Positions 6,683-12,502 of a stretch of DNA of 15,240 nt are shown here, one piece after another. The DNA comes from Clostridiales bacterium. GTDB taxonomy: Bacteria; Bacillota; Clostridia; Lachnospirales; WQUN01. The notes beneath the pieces were generated by a model, which was not told the origin of the DNA, ran no database searches, and saw only the letters and a list, made by a program, of their open reading frames with translations. The position numbers were made by a program, and so were the translations under genes. The number at the start of each line of letters is the position of its first letter. Within the stretch, counting starts at the first letter, position 1. The stretch is from NCBI GenBank assembly GCA_031289625.1, contig JAITPB010000016.1, positions 1 to 15,240 of the forward strand. The letters are read 5' to 3'.

Positions 6683-7620
6683 TAAAAAGGGCGTTTGACA
6701 GCACCGCCGTAAAAAGCATATTTAATCTGACAAATCTTCTGTTTATCACGGTGCTTTGGGCGGCATTTATGGAGTCGAATTTCAAATTGCAGCCGCCTTG
6801 GGCCTACGTTGTTATCTTGATTTTATTTGAAGCGATTTTTAATTTCAAAATTATAAAAAAAAGCAAACCGCTGAAAAACCTACTTGATCTTTACAGTATA
6901 ATTTTCGCTTTCTTTTTGTTATGGGATTTGGGTTCTAAGCAGTTTCACGTTCTGCATTATACTTTGCTTCCGCCGCCGCAGAATGTATTTTACATATTCA
7001 CGCAAGACTATTCGGTGATGATTAACGGCTTTTTTCAGTCCATGTGCCTTATTCTTGTCGGTGTGGTCTCGGGAATGCTGCTGGGGATAATCACCGGTTT
7101 GTTTGTCGGCTGGTATCCGCGTCTGCGTGAAGCGGTAACGCCTGTTATCAATGTGATTGCGTCTATTCCCGCACTTGTTTACGCGCCATATTTAGTTGTG
7201 GTTATGCCGACATTTAAGATTGCATCTGTCACTATCATTTTTATGGGAATTTATCCCCCTACAACAATGAACATGATAAGCAATGTTCAAGGAGTGGATA
7301 AAAAACTAATTGATACCGCACGCTCGCTGAACCTGAATAACCGCGGGATACTTCTTAAAGCGCTGCTGCCCGCTTGTGCGATCCCCCTCTTGGGCAGTCT
7401 TCGTATTCGTATCGCAACGGCGTTCATGATTCTAATTATGGCCGAAACAATCGGCGCGACTGCCGGTTTGGGGTATTATGTTAAGCGATGGGCGGCATGG
7501 GCGGATTATCCGAAAGTCTTTGCGGGGGTAATCCTGATTGGCGTGGTGGTTGTGGGAATAAACGGTTTGATTCACCTGTTTGAGACTAAGGCTATCAAGT
7601 GGATTGAGCCGCATCAATAA
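6679..7620 (+). CDS. ABC transporter permease, NitT/TauT (TauC/SsuC-like) family
   Basis: The protein has 313 residues. Its ATG overlaps the ATPase stop codon by 4 nt (ATGA), indicating translational coupling. Hydrophobic segments are visible at about residues 15-32, 40-56, 68-84, 120-145, 155-175, 180-197, 240-258 and 282-302. The LLPPPQNVF motif at 96-104 is the usual periplasmic-side marker before the BPD_transp_1 domain. The cytoplasmic EAA-type loop is IDTARSLNLNNRGILLKALLPA (split at 211-220 and 221-232), which contacts the ATPase. TauC-type permeases usually have one helix before the LPPP motif. Here there are three, so the N-terminus appears to carry two extra membrane segments. The substrate is not predictable from sequence. 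Confidence 0.91.
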   Translation: MIKRAFDSTAVKSIFNLTNLLFITVLWAAFMESNFKLQPPWAYVVILILFEAIFNFKIIKKSKPLKNLLDLYSIIFAFFLLWDLGSKQFHVLHYTLLPPPQNVFYIFTQDYSVMINGFFQSMCLILVGVVSGMLLGIITGLFVGWYPRLREAVTPVINVIASIPALVYAPYLVVVMPTFKIASVTIIFMGIYPPTTMNMISNVQGVDKKLIDTARSLNLNNRGILLKALLPACAIPLLGSLRIRIATAFMILIMAETIGATAGLGYYVKRWAAWADYPKVFAGVILIGVVVVGINGLIHLFETKAIKWIEPHQ

Positions 7621-7633
7621 TGGGAGGCCGAAC

Positions 7634-7990
7634 ATGCCGTTACATCGCGTTGCTTTAGCATCGGCAGACGGGAATGAAGTTGATTTGCATTTTGGGCGGG
7701 CGGAAAGCTATCTGATTGCCGATGTAGGCGACGACAGAATAAACACAATTGAAACCCGCAATGTCATCTCTCCGTTTCGCCGAGGCAGAGGTCACAGCGA
7801 GGAAGGTTTTGACAGTGTGCTTTGTAAGCTTTCCGATTGTGAGGCAATTGTTGTCGCGAAAATTGGTCACGGCGCGGCACAGTATGTAATGCGCAAAGGA
7901 ATCCGAGTTTTTTCGGCTCCCGGAAAAGTTTCAGATGTGCTGGAAGTTATAAGAGCTGAAAAACTCTTGAAAAGCACGGCAATTTCATAA
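7634..7990 (+). CDS. Dinitrogenase iron-molybdenum cofactor biosynthesis-domain protein (NifX/NifB C-terminal-like)
   Basis: The protein has 118 residues. I chose ATG 7634 because GGGAGG (7622-7627) lies 6 nt upstream. An upstream in-frame ATG at 7580 would overlap the permease by 41 nt. The opening MPLHRVALASADGNEVDLHFGRAESYLIADV matches the Nitro_FeMo-Co fold (split here as RVALASADG, VDLHFGRA and SYLIADV). That fold is found in NifX, NafY, VnfX, the NifB C-terminus and free-standing cluster-binding proteins. The second half, EAIVVAKIGHGAAQYVMRKGI, contains the usual glycine-rich turn. It probably binds or carries the metal-sulfur cofactor, or a precursor, for the nitrogenase-like enzyme in the same operon. 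Its exact role is inferred from family and position. Confidence 0.85.
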   Translation: MPLHRVALASADGNEVDLHFGRAESYLIADVGDDRINTIETRNVISPFRRGRGHSEEGFDSVLCKLSDCEAIVVAKIGHGAAQYVMRKGIRVFSAPGKVSDVLEVIRAEKLLKSTAIS

Positions 7991-8131
7991 GATGTTACAG
8001 AATACATGGGCGGTTATTTGTGTTTCGTTTGGTTGGCACAGCTTACCGAAAGCGCCGCCAATAATGCCCCTATATTGCCATGAACTGTCGATCAGTTAAA
8101 CCCATTAAAAGGATTTTTTGGAAAATATTTT

Positions 8132-8157
8132 AGGGGCTTCCGGTTCTGGAAGCCCCT
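8132..8157. terminator. Hairpin terminator between convergent operons
   Basis: AGGGGCTTCC (8132-8141) pairs perfectly with GGAAGCCCCT (8148-8157) around the 6-nt loop GGTTCT. On the + strand it is followed by TTCCTTCTATC, moderately T-rich. On the - strand it is followed by AAAATATTTTCC. It sits between the end of the nitrogenase-like operon (7990) and the end of uppS (8248), so it most likely ends transcription from the left and possibly from both sides. The rest of 7991-8247 shows no gene that I can support. Confidence 0.7.
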
Positions 8158-8247
8158 TTCCTTCTATCAATTCTATATGCTCACGAGCGGAAACCTTTTC
8201 CGTAGGGGGCAACTGTGTGTATAGCCCCACATGCAAATAACAGCGCG

Positions 8248-8955
8248 TCATTTGCCATGCTTGGAACTGACCTGATAAAAATATTGAATGGCCCGGTGAA
8301 ATTCGTCTTTGGAAAACGCGGGCCACAGCAATGAAGAAAAAAATAATTCGGCATAGGCGGTCTGCCAGGGCAAAAAATTGCTGAGGCGCCTGTTCTCATC
8401 GCCGCCTGTGCGAATGAGCAAATCAACATCGGGAATCCCCGCTGTATCGAGATAATTTTCAAAAGCGCTTTCTGTGATATCCTCCAGGCGCAAACTTCCA
8501 CTGAGCAAATGTTCTCCCATTTTTCGGGCGGCCCGGACGATTTCGTCGCGGCCGCCATAACTGAGCGCGATTTGTATATTTAAGCGGGTATTGTGCTTCG
8601 TGCTCTTTTCGATGTCATCAATCGCGGTGAGCACCTTATCACTGAACCGGGTTCTTTCGCCGATGATTTTCATCCGGATATTTTCCTTGAGGCATCTTTC
8701 CTTATCTTTTTTAAAAAAACGTATCAGCAAATCAAAAATGTGATTGATTTCCGCTCGCGTCCGGATCCAATTTTCGGTGGAAAAAGCATACACGGTCAAA
8801 TACGCGATTTTTTCCTCCACACACCATTCGCTTACATTTTCAAAAGCCTTCGCACCCTCCTCGTGCCCTTGAAAGGGCCGCAAATTTCGATTCGCCGCCC
8901 AGCGTCTGTTGCCGTCCATGATAACGCCGACATGCCTAAGCCGCTTTGATTCCAT
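8248..8955 (-). CDS. uppS: Undecaprenyl diphosphate synthase (cis-prenyltransferase)
   Basis: The protein has 235 residues. The start at 8955 is supported by AAGGAG about 10 nt upstream on the minus strand and by correct family N-terminal spacing; the longer in-frame reading to 9174 is rejected. It condenses isopentenyl diphosphate units onto farnesyl diphosphate to make the C55 lipid carrier for peptidoglycan. Motifs: VIMDGNRRWA with catalytic Asp14, FQGHEEGA (His31), YAFSTENW (57-64), and IRTGGDENRRLSNF (181-194) for the diphosphate of IPP. That last loop is two residues longer than E. coli UppS (RTGGEHRISNF). The gene begins 16 nt after the IspH-prenyltransferase fusion and almost certainly shares its transcript, so that precursor supply and use are encoded together. 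Confidence 0.95.
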   Translation of the reverse strand: MESKRLRHVGVIMDGNRRWAANRNLRPFQGHEEGAKAFENVSEWCVEEKIAYLTVYAFSTENWIRTRAEINHIFDLLIRFFKKDKERCLKENIRMKIIGERTRFSDKVLTAIDDIEKSTKHNTRLNIQIALSYGGRDEIVRAARKMGEHLLSGSLRLEDITESAFENYLDTAGIPDVDLLIRTGGDENRRLSNFLPWQTAYAELFFSSLLWPAFSKDEFHRAIQYFYQVSSKHGK

Positions 8956-8971
8956 GCGCAAGCTCCTTAGA

Positions 8972-10984
8972 TTATGATTCCCGATGGGTAAGGTAATGGA
9001 CAAGGCCCAGCAGTAAACTTTCGCTGTCCTGCGGAAAATTTTGCCGCCGGATGGCTTGTACGGCCTCGTCTGACAATCGCGCGGCTTCTTCTTCGGCATA
9101 TTTTCGCGCGCCTGTTTCATGAAAAATTTGCCTGACGCTGTATAAATCTTCCATTGTGGCGGCGGTTTTTCCATATGCGTTGTTTAGCATGATTTTTTGC
9201 TGGTCATTGGCCTGATGAAGAGCATAGGCGTAGAGAATCGTTTGTTTTTTCTCCTGAATATCGGAAAGCACGGATTTTCCCACTGTTTTTTCATCCGCGT
9301 AAATGCCCAGCAAATCGTCTTTAATTTGAAAGGCGACGCCCAGCGGCAGCCCTATGTCCCGCAGGGCGCTTTGCATGGATTCGTCCACGCCCGCGATGGC
9401 GGCGCCCAGGCACAGAGGCCCGGCAATCGTGTACCAGGCTGTTTTATACTCGTAAAGGCTGTAGATCACGGCCTTGTAAGCCTCAAAGTCATTGAAACCA
9501 TTTTTCGTTTGATAGGGCAGAGAAACATCCAGCATTTCACCCTCGCATGTTTTGATTAAAATTTCTGAATACATCTGGTAAACGCGCTGCAAAATTTCCG
9601 GGCTCAATGCCGCCTGAGACAACAAAAGGAACGAAAGAAAGAAACCATAATCACCTATGCAAATCGCTCTTGAAACGCCAAAATGATCGCACGCGCCCGC
9701 CGTTTCCTTTGCCCGGTTTTTTTGAAGCTCTTTTTGGAGCCGTAAGGCGGTGTCCGCGTGTATTGTCATTTTATCGCGGCGCTTTTCACTGTTGTCTATG
9801 ACATCGTCATGAATTAAAATCGAAGTCTGAAAAATTTCATAGCCGGCGGCGATGGGCAAATACTCCAGCCCGCACGATCCTGCGGCAATTTCTTTCCCCA
9901 GCTTGATCAAAGCGCCCCGTATGCGTTTGCCGCCCTCGTTCTGACGCCGCAGATCCTCCCGCGCTTCCCATACAATCGTATTCATCATTGTGTTTACCAT
10001 CGTATTTACAGGCGCAGGATCCGCCGCGCTGTCTTTATCGCCGAAAAACGCCGCAAAGCCCTGTTCCATTTCCATTTTAGCGCGAGACAGATAATCCACA
10101 AACTGTAAATAATGATACACGCTATCAATCACCTGATCAGGCATAGAGGCGCTGGCTGTCAAACCGATCACATTTGCCTCATGGATTTTTTGGAGCAGCG
10201 CGCGGTTTCGGATGAGATCATCCAACGAATTGATAAAGTATGAATCCTCGCAAGCTTCGCGGCAAGCGGCGAAAAGCTCATTTGAATTGGAACTTTTGGG
10301 ATCCCCCAGCACGATCACCAGATCGGCGGCGGCGGTCATCTCCAGGGCGGCGCTTTGCCGCTCTTCCGTCGCTTTGCACAGCGTATTGACTGCGTGTATC
10401 TCCGCGTCCGCGTACCGATGGCGTATGGCTTCCAAAAGATTCTTCCATTTGGCGCTGTTAAAAGTGGTTTGCGCCACGACGCAAATCTTTTTGTGATCTC
10501 CGCACCCGGCCAAATCCGTCTCGTTTTCAATTACGTAAACTGGGTGGCGACCCGGGTGATCACCGGAGCCATCACACCAGCCGGTAATCCCAATGACTTC
10601 CGGATGCTTTTTTTTACCCACAATCAAAACGGCATACCCTTTCGCGCTCATTTCAGATACGATCTTTTGTGTCCTAATCACATTTTTACAGGTATAATCT
10701 TTGATCTGCACCTGCTTTTGCTGGAGCGCGCGATAAACATCCCGTCCGGCGCCGTGCGCGCGGATCACGGCAATGGCGCGGCCTGGCACACTCGCCTCTG
10801 CGGGGTCGTGAATCAAAATAAAGCCTTTCGCCTGTAAATCGCGAATCACATTTCCATTGTTTACAATCTCACCCAATAAATACACTTTCGCGCCGTCATG
10901 AATAAATTTTTCCAGGGAATATACATTTTTGACCGCGTTCATAACGCCGCCGCAAAATCCCAGTGTCTTCGCCTTAATGATCAT
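8972..10984 (-). CDS. Fusion of IspH (HMBPP reductase) and trans-polyprenyl diphosphate synthase
   Basis: The protein has 670 residues. ATG 10984 was chosen because the IspH N-terminus (TLGFCGGV) begins there; the upstream reading would run through tRNA-Pro. Residues 1 to about 295 are IspH: 4Fe-4S cysteines C11, C99 (DYTC) and C203 (NTLCKATEERQ), RAHG (His77), KHPEV (His127, Glu129), QTT and SSNSNEL. It would reduce HMBPP to IPP and DMAPP. Residues about 340-660 are a prenyltransferase: first aspartate motif DDVID (393-397), RR-containing loop, second motif FQIKDDLLG (552-560), GK and SDIQEKKQT. A Ser lies five residues before DDVID, which in this family is compatible with C20 or longer products. 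N42 replaces the conserved His of the HN motif (E. coli His41), and DYTCKNV replaces the usual DATCP. uppS follows. Confidence 0.92.
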   Translation of the reverse strand: MIIKAKTLGFCGGVMNAVKNVYSLEKFIHDGAKVYLLGEIVNNGNVIRDLQAKGFILIHDPAEASVPGRAIAVIRAHGAGRDVYRALQQKQVQIKDYTCKNVIRTQKIVSEMSAKGYAVLIVGKKKHPEVIGITGWCDGSGDHPGRHPVYVIENETDLAGCGDHKKICVVAQTTFNSAKWKNLLEAIRHRYADAEIHAVNTLCKATEERQSAALEMTAAADLVIVLGDPKSSNSNELFAACREACEDSYFINSLDDLIRNRALLQKIHEANVIGLTASASMPDQVIDSVYHYLQFVDYLSRAKMEMEQGFAAFFGDKDSAADPAPVNTMVNTMMNTIVWEAREDLRRQNEGGKRIRGALIKLGKEIAAGSCGLEYLPIAAGYEIFQTSILIHDDVIDNSEKRRDKMTIHADTALRLQKELQKNRAKETAGACDHFGVSRAICIGDYGFFLSFLLLSQAALSPEILQRVYQMYSEILIKTCEGEMLDVSLPYQTKNGFNDFEAYKAVIYSLYEYKTAWYTIAGPLCLGAAIAGVDESMQSALRDIGLPLGVAFQIKDDLLGIYADEKTVGKSVLSDIQEKKQTILYAYALHQANDQQKIMLNNAYGKTAATMEDLYSVRQIFHETGARKYAEEEAARLSDEAVQAIRRQNFPQDSESLLLGLVHYLTHRES

Positions 10985-11008
10985 GAATCGTGAACCTTCC
11001 TCATATAC

Positions 11009-11037
11009 TTGACATAGCAAAACCGATAGGGTATAAT
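11009..11037 (+). promoter_or_regulatory. Perfect-consensus sigma-70 promoter of the tRNA operon
   Basis: TTGACA at 11009-11014 and TATAAT at 11032-11037 are separated by exactly 17 nt. Transcription would start near 11044, a few bases before tRNA-Pro at 11048. Both hexamers match the consensus fully, as expected for a strong stable-RNA promoter. It lies only 25 nt from the divergent start of the IspH fusion gene, so the two promoters must overlap or the minus-strand promoter lies inside the tRNA-Pro region. Confidence 0.88.
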
Positions 11038-11047
11038 CTTCTATGCT

Positions 11048-11122
<75 letters not shown>

Positions 11123-11128
11123 TTGATT

Positions 11129-11202
<74 letters not shown>

Positions 11203-11222
11203 CTTCTTTAATCTTTTTCCGC

Positions 11223-11306
11223 GCGGATGTGGCGGAACTGGCAGACGCGCACGGTTCAGGTCCGTGTGAAAGCAATTTCATGCAGGTTCAATTCCTGTCA
11301 TCCGCA
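11223..11306 (+). tRNA. tRNA-Leu (CAG)
   Basis: This is a class II tRNA. The acceptor GCGGATG (11223-11229) pairs with CATCCGC (11299-11305), and A at 11306 is the discriminator. The anticodon stem is CACGG / CCGTG with loop TTCAGGT, giving anticodon CAG. A long variable arm (around TGTGAAAGCAATTTCA) supports leucine identity. CCA is not encoded. A near copy of its 3' end occurs at 12320-12344. Confidence 0.94.
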
Positions 11307-11338
11307 TAGTATAGTGAAGAATGGCCTTAAATCAAGGG

Positions 11339-11366
11339 AAACCGTCCTATGTAGGGCGGTTTTTTT
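11339..11366 (+). terminator. Intrinsic terminator of the tRNA operon
   Basis: ACCGTCC (11341-11347) pairs with GGGCGGT (11354-11360), one G-U pair, around loop TATGTA. It is extended by AA/TT at 11339-11340 and followed by a run of seven T. It is 33 nt after tRNA-Leu and 32 nt before the next coding start, leaving little room for a separate promoter for that gene. Confidence 0.85.
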
Positions 11367-11397
11367 CGTAAAACGACTAGCAAAAGGAGGTTATATT

Positions 11398-12258
11398 ATG
11401 TCGAAGAAAATGTTATTCTTCTTTTTAACAATCGCGCTGCTTGTATCTGCCAATTCCATCTCGCTTGCTTCCGCGGGCGAAACGCGCATCGGTGATGTCG
11501 TGAACCAGGTGCTTTACACAGACATTGTGACTTATATTGATGGGCAAGAAATAGCGTCTTATAACATTGATGGGTATACTGTTGTTTGCGCTGAGGATTT
11601 ACGGCAATACGGGTTTTCAGTTTATTGGAACGAGTTCCACCGTTATTTGGTAATCGGCCGGCATGACGACGCCTCTGCTAAACCGAATTACAAGTCGGCT
11701 GCCGCGGACAAATCCCGTATAGGCGTGCCCATAAAGCCTGTTCTATATACGAACATCGCAGTATATGCCGGTGATAGTTCAATAATGAGCTATAATATTG
11801 GCGGCTATACGTGCGTCTACGTTGACGATCTTGCGAAATTTTACGGATCGGGATATGTTTATGATGATATTTCGCGTACTTTGACGCTTAACCTTAAACC
11901 CGCCCCAATACTTCAGGAGAACATAAACGCTATACTGACCCGTAATTCCGATTTCCTCACGAACTATCTTGACGCTCGTTATGACTCAAGTTACGGAACC
12001 ATTTTGTATGGCTCGACAGGCGGCACTCCTCATGGCAATTATGCGTGGCTGCTGCTTGTTAAAGATGACGGTTTTATAATGAATATGTTGATATTCCTTC
12101 CAAACGACGGAGGGTTCGGCATAGTGTCTGACTATGATATCAGCGATATGGCAATGAGCGGCGATGGTACACACTTACTTTTCACAAGATACTACAAAGA
12201 GCAGTATTACCGCTATAATTTGGATTTACCCTCTGCGACCCTGGCGTTAGAACCGTGA
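11398..12258 (+). CDS. Secreted protein with two stalk-domain-like (copper amine oxidase N-terminal-like) repeats
   Basis: The protein has 286 residues. ATG 11398 has an ideal AAAGGAGG at 11383-11390; the longer upstream reading crosses tRNA-Leu and is artefactual. The N-terminus is a signal peptide (KK, hydrophobic core LFFFLTIALLV, likely cut after ASA near residue 26). Two repeats follow. The first is VLYTDIVTYIDGQ...SYNIDGYTVVCAEDLRQYGF...YLVI; the second is VLYTNIAVYAGDS...SYNIGGYTCVYVDDLAKFYG...LTLNL. This pattern resembles the stalk domains often seen in extracellular Firmicutes proteins. The C-terminal part (about residues 180-286) has no motif I know. It is probably exported or surface-associated; its function is unknown. 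It sits alone between tRNA-Leu and a truncated tRNA-Leu relic. Confidence 0.78.
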   Translation: MSKKMLFFFLTIALLVSANSISLASAGETRIGDVVNQVLYTDIVTYIDGQEIASYNIDGYTVVCAEDLRQYGFSVYWNEFHRYLVIGRHDDASAKPNYKSAAADKSRIGVPIKPVLYTNIAVYAGDSSIMSYNIGGYTCVYVDDLAKFYGSGYVYDDISRTLTLNLKPAPILQENINAILTRNSDFLTNYLDARYDSSYGTILYGSTGGTPHGNYAWLLLVKDDGFIMNMLIFLPNDGGFGIVSDYDISDMAMSGDGTHLLFTRYYKEQYYRYNLDLPSATLALEP

Positions 12259-12269
12259 TTAGATAATGT

Positions 12270-12344
12270 AAGGACACACTAAAGTACCTATAAGTGGGGG
12301 CGCTTCTAAATGGCGGCAAGCAAGTTCAAGTCCTGTCATCCGCA
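12270..12344 (+). pseudogene. Truncated tRNA-Leu relic
   Basis: The end GTTCAAGTCCTGTCATCCGCA (two parts: GTTCAAG and TCCTGTCATCCGCA, up to 12344) is nearly identical to the 3' end of tRNA-Leu at 11223-11306. A class II-like variable arm (GCGCTTCTAAATGGCGGC) and CACT/AGTG remains of an anticodon stem precede it. The 5' acceptor strand GCGGATG and the D arm are missing. The T stem has an A-C mismatch (GCAAG against CCTGT). It cannot form a normal tRNA, so I read it as the 3' two-thirds of a second, decayed tRNA-Leu. Its left boundary is approximate. Confidence 0.7.
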
Positions 12345-12374
12345 TCATATCACGACCCATTTAAAAGCAGTTCA

Positions 12375-12420
12375 GAAATAAGCCGCACACTTTCACCGGA
12401 CTGGCGGCTTATTTCTTTTT
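12375..12420 (+). terminator. Strong intrinsic terminator
   Basis: GAAATAAGCCGC (12375-12386) pairs perfectly with GCGGCTTATTTC (12404-12415), a 12-bp stem with a 17-nt loop, followed by TTTTT at 12416-12420. It lies 30 nt after the tRNA-Leu relic and probably once ended an array of leucine tRNAs. It now ends transcription from the stalk-domain gene. Confidence 0.85.
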
Positions 12421-12422
12421 GT

Positions 12423-12451
12423 GTGAAATCACCTGCTTATCCCATTATAAC
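12423..12451 (+). promoter_or_regulatory. Possible promoter of the helicase gene
   Basis: GTGAAA at 12423-12428 (4 of 6) and TATAAC at 12446-12451 (5 of 6) are separated by 17 nt. The predicted start of transcription lies about 45 nt before the ATG at 12503. The position directly after a strong terminator makes a new promoter here likely, but the exact boxes are a pattern match. Confidence 0.35.
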
Positions 12452-12502
12452 ATACATTCAGTCAAACTCAAGATTTTTGAAAAATTGGTGTGATTGATTT
12501 CT

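Noticed and set aside
8956..9174. Long N-terminal extension of uppS (in-frame ATG at 9174)
   Set aside because: It would overlap the coding 3' end of the IspH fusion gene by about 200 nt. The start at 8955 has a good ribosome binding site and the normal UppS N-terminus.
11227..11397. Open frame running from tRNA-Leu into the stalk-domain gene
   Set aside because: It crosses the tRNA and a terminator. A perfect Shine-Dalgarno and signal peptide begin at 11398.
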